A stretch of 20,162 bases of DNA, from contig JAYMTA010001398.1 in NCBI GenBank assembly GCA_036897625.1, positions 1 through 20,162 on the forward strand. Reading direction: 5' to 3'. This document shows, piece by piece, positions 8,166-20,162 of this stretch. Made by a program: the position numbers and the translations under genes. Positions within the stretch are counted from its first letter, which is position 1. The number at the start of each line of letters is the position of its first letter. The notes under the pieces were generated by a model. It made no database searches and was not told where the DNA came from. It worked only from the letters and a program-made list of their open reading frames with translations. This DNA is from Pelargonium cotyledonis. Taxonomy: Eukaryota; Streptophyta; Magnoliopsida; Geraniales; Geraniaceae.

Positions 8166-9470
8166 CCCTTGAAGCGACTATTGCTTCATGTAGAATTCTA
8201 GCCTTTTCAGTAAGGCATAGAGTTTTGGTGGTGTTCTAATCAGACGTGGAGGCTCAAAAAAATGTCTTGTGCGAGATAGTCCCTTAGAGATGCTTGTGTG
8301 GGCACTAAAAACTCTCGTTAATTAGGATGAGTATGGATGGGAGGTTTGAGACTTTTGATGTCTTAAAGCTCCTCTAAATGGCGGAAGTTCTTCTTGGATG
8401 TGATATGCTCTTTTTTATGACTTGAAACTTGTTTAGGGGGGTGGAAGCTCCTCTAGGAGATGAGTTACTCCGCTTTTGGATCAAATATCTTGTTGAGAAT
8501 CATGAGAGGTATGAGACTTTTTCTAGTCTTCGGTGGGCATGAGAGAGCATGAGAGGGTTTAGTTGCCATGAGACTTCACTCAACAATGTTGGCAAGAATG
8601 CGGGATGGATGCGATGATATTGCGGTACGCGCAAGCACCATATATATGTTAGTTTTAGTCGAGCTTTACTTTGTTCAAGTTCTCATTTGTGCCTTTCAAA
8701 ATATAGTTTAGGCTTTTACTGGGAGGAAACCTTCAACGTGAGGTTTTGGGATGTTAATTGACGAAGAATTGGTGTCAAGTGTTAGAGTTTTGAGTCAACT
8801 CGTGGTTTAGTTGTGACTTGTCTTTGTGATAACATAACGTTCAACCATCATATATTTCCTCATAATTTGTCGATATTGTCTTATTTTTCATGTAACATCA
8901 TCAATTTAAGTTATATGTATATTTACTGAATGTTCATATAGAAAAAAATATATATCTCTACCTCGACTATTTAAAGTGAGTTCACTTAACTTACTTCATG
9001 GCATTGAGTTGAATCTCAGCGTCATAGCATGAGACCCTCCTCCAATTCCTTAAATTAGATTTTGCTTGACCTTCTTGAAGGACCAAGAGTAAACTTGGCC
9101 ACACCTCAAATTTGTGAAACAAACTCATTTATTATTTTGATTAGTGGGTTGACACGATTCTGCTATAGCCTTCTAAATATTAATACATGTGTTGACTCTT
9201 GTTTATCGTGATAAACATTAAAACAAAATACTAGTAGCATTATTTTACTTATATTTTGATTTTGAGTTCATTGAGATCAAAATCCTTAAAATAAAAACAA
9301 TACAAAATATGAAATTTTGTCAATTTCAAACAAACTAAAATCGGTTACATCTCATGTAACAAAATAATAAAATTCACACATCACACGTAACAAGATAACA
9401 AACTTTACTAGATTTAAATGGCAAGACTAGTTATACAAATTATGAGAAAAAACATGTTAGAAATAAAAGG
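8166..9470. other. Long gene-free stretch, probable decayed repeat DNA
   Basis: No open frame of useful length and no recognised domain. The 8166-8960 part is less AT-rich and has a transposon-like internal texture, for example AAGCTCCTCTA near 8367 and again near 8442, and repeated ATGAGAG/ATGAGAC words at 8500-8575. From 8960 to 9470 it is AT-rich spacer. A degenerate mobile element starting with repeat copy C is plausible but unproven. Confidence 0.35.
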
Positions 9471-9880
9471 AGAGTTGACCAATGGTCATTTGTACAAAGA
9501 TAAACTTTAAGAAGGAGGTATCACAAATTTTCTGATTCTTTATTTGGTAAAAAAATAGTCATTATAATATTGACTTTTTAAAAAATAATTACTAAAACCA
9601 ATTACGGAGTACTTTTTTATTAAAGAGAATTTTAAAAACAAATAAATGTATCTACCTACTCGCAACGACACTGTTAATTTATTCAATTCCAAGTAAAAAG
9701 TAACTAAGTTGTAGTAAATACTTCGGTTTGGTTTGATGGCGAACAATCCAACGGCCAGGATCTCTCCACAGTTTTAATTCTCAAATAGAGTCCAATTTTA
9801 TATAAACCACATGGCATTGAAAGTTAAAGAGGTCAAAGCTCAAAAAAAAAAATTGCAGGACTCACACAATCAGTACAGTC
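9471..9880 (+). promoter_or_regulatory. Promoter and leader of the MBD gene
   Basis: A canonical TATATAAA lies at 9799-9806, about 80 bp before the ATG at 9881, predicting a transcript start near 9830 and a leader of about 50 nt. Upstream, TTGACC (W-box type) forms part of the inverted repeat TGACC-AAT-GGTCA (9476-9488). The rest is AT-rich. Confidence 0.5.
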
Positions 9881-12800
9881 ATGTCCAACACCGATTCTTC
9901 GACCCCGAAATCGCCACAACCTGACCTCGCCGGAAACGGATCCTCCGCCATCCCCTCCGACCCGCTCCTCCAACCCGGATCCTTCATCGATTCCACCACC
10001 GTCTCCAATGGCGAAACCGAAACCGAAACCGAAACCGAAACCGAAACCCTAAGCCGCAAGGAGGCCCCAAATCCCCGAGCCATACCTGCTGAGCCGTTGC
10101 AGGCTCGCCGGTTTTCTGACGATGGAGTCGCGCCCGGCTCGGCGGCACCCGACCAGCACCACCCCCGTGCCGACGCCGGAGAACACTGAGTCCTCGGCGG
10201 AGCCCAAGTCGCGGAGGAAGAGGGCGTCGAATGCGACGATTTCGTCGGAGAGGCCAGATTGGTTGCCCTCGGGTTGGGTTGTCGAGGATAGGGTTCGCGC
10301 CTCGGGTGCAACGGCTGGATCGGTTGACAAGGTTATTGCTACTGCCTTTTTTTTTTATCTTATTTCTTGTTGCTGGATAGTTGATTATGAAGATTTACTG
10401 TTTTGATTTAATGTTTTTCGATTTTTAAATTTTGATACAGCTTCATCGTATCTAATTCTATTATCTAGGTATATTCGAGGCTATTTTGGTTGATTGTATT
10501 GAAACTTACTAGGGCTGCATGAAATATTTTTAGGAATAAATGCATATAAAACTCATCAGTTTAAATATCATCATGGGTTTGGGGTTTTATAATCCTCAAT
10601 CATGGATTTTGTTCAATTTTATGTCATTACTTCATAGTTGATGGTACTTATAAATGGATCCTTTTAAATCAAATCACTGTTACTGTTTTGCTGGAGTTGT
10701 CACTTACAAGAAACCACTATGTTGTGTACAGTGATTACAAATATTTGTTGTGATAATATTGGCTTTGGCGCCATCCTGTCTCCTCGCGGGAGTTAAGATT
10801 GCAATAATTAAGAAGGATCTTAATATTCGGTTAGACAGAATCTTAAGAGTGCGTTACATGCATAGATATTCTTAATAAGTTGGGGAAAACGACAATTATC
10901 TTGCGTAAGCAATAGTTGGTGATGGCTTGCGAGTTATCGGTTTGTCACGTGTCTCCTTATTGTTAATATTTACCCTTTTTTAAAAGATAGTTTTGTTCGA
11001 AATTTAATTCACCCTCCAACTTATAAGAGGGAGCTCGAATCTTTGAAATCGTTTTATGCTTCTTATTCTGCAGCCAGTTGGTTACCATGTACTGGGTGCT
11101 TGCTATCAAAACAATAATAGTTTCTAGGGGCAATAAAAAAGGTCAGTGAAGTATAGTTGGTTTGGATACACCGATTTAGAAGTTTATTGTCTATTTTGGG
11201 GAATTATGAAGTAATGGGTTAAATCTGTTATAGGTGGGTCTTTGGAGCATTTTGGTAGTGGCTTAGCAAGGAGGGCAATCTATTTCCTTCAACTGGTGCT
11301 AGTGGACTATCTATGCATTTTAGTTTGTGATGGCTATTATTGTGTCTCTTGCTACTTTAGTGCTTAGACCCTCCACCCTAGTTTACTGCTTTAGGTGAAT
11401 GCTTGTATTCCTCAAGAGTAGTGCCTGACCATTTTGATGTTAGAGGTGTCAAGTGGTGGCAATTATAATTGAAACCCACCAATGCCCCTTAAGCCTTGGG
11501 AAGGTAAACAAAAATCAGAAGCGTCCATTGTCTAACGGATATGGCAGAGGTCTTCTAAAGCTTTAGGTATATGCTCAAATCCTATTGGATGCAACCTTTT
11601 CCACATCACATATATAACCCTCCTTTTTTAGATTTCTATATCAAGAAAGATTCTGACTCTTTTAAATAAAAGACTTTACTTACGCAAGACTTGCTCATAT
11701 TATTTAAGATCTTATTCTTATAAGAAGAATTCTTACTCTTAAAATTTATAATATATTATAAATAGTAAGGATCAGTTATGTATAAAAAAAGGCATTCTTC
11801 AGTATTATTGAAAGATAAAGACAAAGATAGACGTAAGAGTGATCCTGTTTTTTTTACCTTCTTAGCTTAAGTATAAAGTGTTCCGTCTGTTCCTTAAATG
11901 CCTATTTCAAAAGGGATTTGGCTTCCTCGGTGAATATGATATGATTTCTTGGAACTTAGGTTTAAGACTTTTTAAGTATTTACGCAAACCATCGAGTACT
12001 CAATGGGAATTGGGTTGATGCCTGAAGAGTTCTTGACTTCTTGTACTTTTGGATTCAGCTAGTGCTAACCCTTGTACAAACTTTGAATGGGATCGTTTGG
12101 TTAGTTTGACACTCATCAGATCATTATGCCACTTCGGCATAGTTTGGATTATTGTGATATGTTTACTTTTTATTTTTTTCAAGTCGGTAAGTGTGTACTG
12201 TAACATAAGTATCAAATTTGTTGGAACATCAGGAAAAGGAAGAGGACATTTCCTAGCTAAAATTGCATGCAGTTTCATGTACATTCCAGCATACTAGTCA
12301 CTAACCAATATGATGAGTACATAAATAAATGAACGATTGTGTTGGATCATTTTGTCATCCATGTTGTTCAGTGTACGGACGTACAGGGCATTGGTCAAGT
12401 TAATTCAGTATTAGGTACAGTGGCAGTAACAGTAGCTCATGTGGGTTGATACCCTACCTTGTTTACATATATTTATATGTCAATACTTGGACTTTTCTCG
12501 TGATAAAGGTAAGGGAGTGTTTGTTTTAGAGTCTCAACTAGCTGTGATGACATATGAGCTTTACAATTGGTGATCTTAAAGAGAGCACCATTAAACACGA
12601 ATGCACCACACCTAATTTCCACCATCCTAAACAATGCCTTAGACTTGAGAGAGAGATTGAAGTTTTGTGATCATGTGTGTGGTAAGATATGTTAGGATGG
12701 TTTAGATATTATTTGAATGCTAATAAAACCAATGTTTTAAACTTCGTAACTGTTGGAATGAATTTATTATTGCATTTAAGTGCTCAAATGTTTTGATTTA

Positions 12801-13421
12801 TTTGACAACATGTATGATTGGTTGATAGTTCGGGTCTGAACAATTTCATTTGCAGGGTATTTATTGTGAATGCAATGCTATTTGTGACGTATTTGATAAT
12901 TGCCATCTCTGTAGGACATTAGTCTTTTAGATATGACCTAAAATTGTCTCTTTTCAATACAGTATTACTTTGATCCAGTCTCAAGCCGTCGATTCCGGTC
13001 GAAGAAAGAAGTGATGTACTTTCTGGAAACAGGAAGCATACGAAAGAGGAAGAATGAACCTGATGGAACGGTAAGTTTAAATTTAATCTTTGGTTAAAGA
13101 TGTTGGGTGGATAATATATCTATGCTTGCAAATCGGCAATCCTTTATTTCTCAAAAAATGCAATTGAATTGCTTTCAGCCTTCAGAGAGCCCTGGGAGTC
13201 AAAAACAAAAGAAGTCTAGCGCAAAGGCGAAGAAGGAAGTTCCTCTGAACTTCGATTTTCACAATGTTCCTGAGAAGATCAAGTGGGTTCTGACAGATTC
13301 TGCGGAGGGAACTTGGACTCCCTTTGCCGGTGAAGCAAAGGTTCCCGAATCCACTAAGAAAGATTGGGTCGCCGCATTCACATCCCTCACAGTCAAGAAC
13401 GGTGGTCACATCGCATTCTGA
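9881..13421 (+). CDS. MBD5/MBD6-like methyl-CpG-binding domain protein, frame-broken in exon 1
   Basis: Three exons: 9881-10331, 12963-13070 and 13179-13421, with good GT-AG junctions, all phase 0. The MBD spans the exon 1/2 junction (WLPSGWVVEDRVRASGATAG, then YYFDPVSSRRFRSK and YFLETG). The C-terminal block (NFDFHNVPEKIKWV, then W-x-PF and VPEST) matches plant MBD5/6. These proteins bind methylated CpG in chromatin. Exon 1 is odd: from ATG 9881 the N-terminus is conserved (DPLLQPGSFID, as in MBD6) and includes an (ET)n run, but it hits TGA at 10187-10189, while the MBD is in the +1 frame, which opens after TAA 10050-10052. A one-base difference near the C5 run at 10162-10166 would explain this. 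An internal ATG at 10122 would give an MBD-containing protein of 186 residues, about the size of Arabidopsis MBD5. Either an assembly error, a real lesion, or use of the downstream start; I favour an error or recent lesion. Confidence 0.8.
10013..10048 (+). repeat. GAAACC hexamer array coding Glu-Thr repeats
   Basis: Six perfect GAAACC units in MBD exon 1, encoding an alternating Glu-Thr run in the N-terminal frame. The last unit runs into AAACCCTAA (10044-10052), a telo-box by sequence. Hexamer length changes keep the frame, so the array itself does not explain the frame break downstream. Confidence 0.9.
11521..11593 (+). pseudogene. trnR-UCU: Decayed plastid-type tRNA-Arg(UCU)
   Basis: 73 nt closely resembling, as I recall it, the chloroplast trnR-UCU gene: GCGTCCATTGTCTAA at the start, anticodon loop CTTCTAA with TCT at 11554-11556, and TCAAATCCTATTGGA in the T arm and acceptor. 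By eye about 90% of positions match. Changes include a one-base insertion after the anticodon stem, an anticodon-stem mismatch, D-arm changes and a broken T-stem pair (ATATG against CCTAT), so it is unlikely to make a functional tRNA. Nuclear genomes often carry such plastid inserts (NUPTs). It lies in an intron, on the same strand as the host gene. Confidence 0.85.
11594..11860 (+). other. Possible continuation of the plastid insert
   Basis: AT-rich sequence directly after the tRNA fossil, with runs such as TTTCTATATCAAGAAAGATTC, that has the texture of the plastid trnR-atpA spacer. Identity was not checked; the end point is arbitrary. Sequence before the tRNA (to about 11500) did not look plastid-like to me. 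Confidence 0.3.
12510..12641. mobile_element. Possible small MITE in the MBD intron
   Basis: Imperfect 14-bp terminal inverted repeats, TAAGGGAGTGTTTG (12510-12523) and TAAACAATGCCTTA (12628-12641), 11 of 14 pairing, enclose a 132-bp non-coding unit. The ends resemble the G-rich TGTTTG termini and TAA/TTA target of Tourist-like (PIF/Harbinger) MITEs. Short and imperfect, so chance cannot be excluded. Confidence 0.3.
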
Positions 13422-14929
13422 AGGCATTGCCGGCCCATCCCATTGTATTATCAACCGCTATCTTTTCTTGCTAACCAAGACCAGCGAAATTTTGGTAATT
13501 ATTAGAGGATTGATCTGTTTATCTGGTTATTCTCTTTCATGTCTTGCAATCTCTTTTGTTTTAGCAGCTGGAGTTCAACTGTATTTGATATTTGGTATCT
13601 TTTTCTCATAAGTTAGGTTATACACAGGAAGATTTTACTAATCTATATGTTTATTAGATCTGATTTTTAATGTGTCATTTTTTATTTCCTGCCTAAATTA
13701 GCCTTCTGTTGCTGAGCTTCAGACTTCTCTTTTCTTTTTGTACTGTTTAGAAGTCAGTACTCAGCTTAGTTTATGCTTCAAAAATTGTTTCTAACGGAAG
13801 CTCTTATGGATTGTGGAAATTGTTTAATGTTTTTCTCTACTTGGTCTTTTATTTTTCATGATTATTATTGGTATAGGCTCTTAGACTGTTTTTTTATTGA
13901 AAAATGTCTGATAAAATAGTAGAGAACACTTTGACAAGTTTTTTATACAAGAAATTACAAGATCAGAGGCATTGAAATAACTCTTTTCGGAAACGATCAC
14001 TTGTAATAATTCACTCTCATATATCCCTTTGCATTGTCTCACGTAATGATGAGACCGAAGGCATTAATGTCTATCCCTTCTGCGTGCAGAATTTGAACAA
14101 CTTGAAACATTTTGAACTAAATCATACGTTTTTGTCAATCTTCCTCCAAAAATCAACTAAACGCCTCACAAATCGACATCACCTCGAATAACACAACATC
14201 CGCTTCTTCCGGCTATGAGCGTTTCCCATCACCCCAACACCAGCCCGTAAAATCTTGGACCACTTTCTGCTTAGTCAACGTTGACACCTAACAACCCACT
14301 ATCCAACTCGAAACACTCCCAACCGCATCACGTTTCTTCTATACAAACCACTCCAAATCTCCTTATGTGTGATGGTTGAGACTTGAGATGACCAAAGCGT
14401 TCATCGTATCTATCATCGTACTCTTTGCTTTATCTAAATTATTCACAAAATTGATAATTGGAGTCTAAACATTTGTTACAACTAAAGAGTTGCTTTTGAA
14501 TTGTGGATAAACCTATTTAATTAGTCTCATAAATATAATAGTTACCGTAAATTCCGTTTATTGATTATACCGCGACATAAAATGAATTATCTTCCAATCG
14601 TGGACAAGAAAAAAAAAACTCCATATATTGTTTTGTCTAGTCATCAACACCACAATCGATTTCAGGTCTGGACATGGACATGAGAGGACAAAATATTTTT
14701 TGTGTCAACTATGCAAGGGTCTAATATAAAATATAAAGAACTATATAATTAATTAAAAAATAATCTATAAACAAAAAAACAGTTGGTTTCAGACCAGTTG
14801 TATTGTGACGGTCCATCCGTTACAACCAAAGTCGGACGAGCATGCTCTATGCCTCAATCGCACGCGAGTGAAGAAAATTCAGGGGCATTTTAGTCAATAA
14901 AACCCAATCGCATGGTCAGATAGCTTCAC
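13422..14929 (+). promoter_or_regulatory. MBD 3' flank, spacer and TPI promoter region
   Basis: The MBD 3'UTR probably occupies the first 250-350 bp; no sharp polyadenylation signal was found. Roughly 14080-14400 is richer in GC and C-rich on the + strand but has no long open frame or recognised domain, and may be decayed transposon or gene sequence. It includes the perfect palindrome GTCAACGTTGAC (14274-14285), two opposed W-box cores. 14400-14800 is AT-rich spacer, followed by the TPI core promoter. Confidence 0.4.
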
Positions 14930-14937
14930 TATATAAA
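14930..14937 (+). promoter_or_regulatory. TATA box of the TPI gene
   Basis: TATATAAA, 109 bp before the TPI ATG, followed by a CT-rich leader (CACCTCCTCCTCCAC) typical of highly expressed plant genes. Predicted start near 14965, leader about 80 nt. A second TATATAT lies near 14956. Confidence 0.65.
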
Positions 14938-15045
14938 CCACACCTCCTCCTCCACTATATATCCGTCTCATCTGTGTGACCCTCAGCGAAAGCAAACACT
15001 GACTTGTAATTTCTCGCCATTATCGTCTCGCTTTTATCGCTGAAT

Positions 15046-18403
<3,358 letters not shown>

Positions 18404-18560
18404 ACTCCATCTGTTTCTCCCTGTCCAGCTTTCTTGTATGTGCTTTTACCCTTCAACTTAAATTTTGTAATTGTGATCGTTCACTGGAGCTAGATGTTAG
18501 CCAGCCCAGTGTCAACAATAATAAATCAGAATGTACAAGTCTTTTTACCCGTAATGGGAA
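18404..18560 (+). terminator. TPI 3'UTR with AATAAA signal
   Basis: Canonical AATAAA at 18520-18525, about 117 nt after the TPI stop. Cleavage is expected a few tens of bases further on. The open frame over this stretch (18400-18594) is not supported as a gene. Confidence 0.55.
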
Positions 18561-19740
18561 CTCAAATTCAGGTATTCTCCCCGTGGATTTATAACAAGTT
18601 AGATTTCTTTTAAACTGCTGCACGTTTAATATCTAAAACCACCCTTGATCTGTAACATACTGGCGTCTAACCAAGTCTTGTGGTAGTGTCCGATGCCACT
18701 CATTATATATCAACTTGTTTTCTAGGATTGTGAATTATGCAGCAAGTCTATTTGATTGTCTGGGGCGTTGTCTCCTTCGAAATGGACAGCGACATGGTGG
18801 AATGTAGTAAAGAAAGGTACACGTATGTATGAGTATTGAAAATTTGCGGATTGGCAACTTTATTGGCAATATGCAAGGAACTGATAAAAATTGACCAGAC
18901 CTTGTCCTCATAATGCAAAGGGACCATCTCTCTCCCAATATCAATGCTATTTCTATGTCTGCATTTGCTCACTCATTTTTGCATTGACATGGAGTCATGA
19001 ACAGTTTTTAATATCCACCATAGCCAGATATTATTTTAGATATATATATATATATATGTATATATTTTTTTTACAGACCAGAGTCTTGCGGAGTACACTT
19101 GTAATCTCGTACCGTGCGGGCTCAATTGAAATTAATGAATCGGGCCACACACATCATCTATCATATTTATTCCGCAACTCTTGTTCCCATTGGATCATCG
19201 AGGTTGACGATGATAAGGTTTATTAATGATTAATGAATAACGACAAATTGTCTTATTTATTTTTATTTGTTTATAATATATATACAAATTGGATTTTCCA
19301 AAGCCATGGAAGCCCATATCCGTACTCCTTGTAATTCTGCAATTGCTTTGCACCCACTCTCCCTCATCCAATTTGTGTCTTGGATTGGTGTTGATGTGTC
19401 CTTTTCTTTTGTCTTTATTGGCTAATGAAAATTTTCAGATATTATTTTAGATCTTAAGATCAATTCCCATGGTAATTTGGCATTTATTAATTTTGTGTAA
19501 ATTATATCTACAAATGTCATTTTCTAGTAAACAAGGACAGAAAAGAAACCGCCAAGGTCTTGAGTTCAGAGTTTTAGGGAATGCTGAAGGAGTTAAAAAA
19601 CTGACAGTGTGGTTGTTTAATATTTATTAACTGAAGATCCAATTCACTTTTATTTCTCCAATGTCCCAAAACAACTTCCTAATTACTCTTCTTTAATTTA
19701 AATAATTGCTTACTGGGAAGTAAAAAAAAAACAGAAGCTT
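18561..19740. other. Intergenic stretch without recognised genes
   Basis: AT-rich. The frames at 18735-18972 and 18891-19226 have no recognisable domains. An AT dinucleotide run occupies about 19041-19065. A 17-bp direct repeat, CAGATATTATTTTAGAT, occurs at 19025-19041 and 19436-19452. Confidence 0.4.
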
Positions 19741-20162
19741 TCTAGAAGCTAGTCAACTCATACATCGACGGCACGGTTCCCAACTAGCCAACTTGATCAG
19801 CTCAGCTCAGCTCAGGTCAAGCCGCTAAGCTCACAACACGAGCCGGTGGTTTTGGGGTGGAGCCGAAGCGGAGATAGGCTACTTGCATCTGTGGGTCCTA
19901 CTTGGCGAGACCAACCAACGTCTCGTCTTGGCTGGCTGGCTGGCTAAAGTCAACAAAGAGAAGAATTATCTCACCTAAATAAGATTTTAGATTTGTGGGA
20001 CCTATTAATATAAATAAATAAATTCGACAGATATAACGGTTGTGATCTGATCTGATATTGAATCAGCAGAAGACTTGTAAAAATCTGTACTCTGCGCTGC
20101 CAAAAACCAAAACTGAACTTTTGGAGTTTTTACACCAATATTAGAGTTTGTTTGTTTCTCCC
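19741..20162 (+). promoter_or_regulatory. Probable promoter or leader of a gene beyond the window
   Basis: Contains two minus-strand W-box cores (AGTCAA at 19751-19756 and 19948-19953), TCAGC x3 (19797-19811), TGGC x4 (19929-19944), and an AT-rich ATTAATATAAATAAATAAAT stretch near 20005-20024 that could serve as a TATA region. The last ~100 bases are leader-like, ending in T/C-rich sequence, with no ATG-initiated frame. Direction is inferred from this order only. Confidence 0.3.

Larger units (their letters stand above)
10332..12962 (+). other. First intron of the MBD gene (2.6 kb)
   Basis: GT at 10332 and AG at 12961-12962 with a T-rich approach. It separates the two halves of the MBD. Besides AT-rich filler it contains a plastid tRNA fossil (11521-11593) with adjoining plastid-like sequence and a possible MITE (12510-12641). 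Open frames inside it (for example 12049-12297) show no protein family features. Confidence 0.85.

Noticed and set aside
10094..10099. Splice acceptor TTGCAG that might repair the MBD frame by a mini-intron
   Set aside because: No credible donor in exon 1 upstream; the only internal GT (CC|GTCTCC near 10001) is weak. Kept only as a test for cDNA.
9881..10189. A separate 102-residue gene at the MBD 5' end
   Set aside because: Its N-terminus matches MBD6-type proteins, so it is the displaced start of the MBD gene.
18891..19226. 111-codon open frame after TPI
   Set aside because: No recognisable domain, includes the AT microsatellite, and composition matches spacer DNA.
19042..19435. tRNA-derived SINE reading of the direct-repeat-bounded segment
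   Set aside because: No convincing pol III A and B boxes were found on the minus strand; kept only as an unclassified insertion candidate.

Overview
This is eukaryotic nuclear DNA from a dicot plant. Genes are split by GT-AG introns, spacers are AT-rich, promoters carry telo-box and site II motifs, and the proteins are plant-specific in type. A rosid, perhaps Rosaceae, is a guess from remembered resemblance of the triosephosphate isomerase and MBD proteins. No bacterial, phage or CRISPR-like content was seen.

Layout: (1) 1-92 is a GC-rich scrap, possibly the edge of a neighbouring gene. (2) 726-2280 (+) is TIM9, a small Tim chaperone of the mitochondrial intermembrane space, in two exons; its intron carries a 134-bp tandem duplication. 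(3) 4706-3732 (-) is CXIP4-like, a CCHC zinc-knuckle protein with a long Arg/Lys/Ser/Asp/Glu tail. It converges on TIM9 and probably has introns in both UTRs. (4) 5150-9800 is a repeat-rich tract with three diverged direct copies of one unclassified repeat. A small single-exon RING-H2 gene (6739-7134) sits between the first two copies. (5) 9881-13421 (+) is an MBD5/MBD6-like methyl-CpG-binding-domain gene. Its conserved N-terminus and its MBD lie in different frames. Its 2.6-kb first intron holds a decayed plastid trnR-UCU (nuclear plastid DNA) and a possible small MITE. (6) 15046-18403 (+) is a nine-exon cytosolic triosephosphate isomerase with clean splice sites and open frames, but with the active-site Trp-Lys-Cys replaced by Arg-Glu-Ser. 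(7) 18530-20162 is an intergenic tail with short repeats and a direct-repeat-bounded segment, ending in what looks like the promoter or leader of a further + gene.

The genes do not form a pathway; they are ordinary neighbours. I found no convincing new multi-gene system. The most notable points are the TPI active-site change, the MBD frame break, the plastid tRNA fossil, the repeat family around the RING gene, and an in-frame stop-free TPI intron. The TPI and MBD lesions should first be tested as assembly errors.
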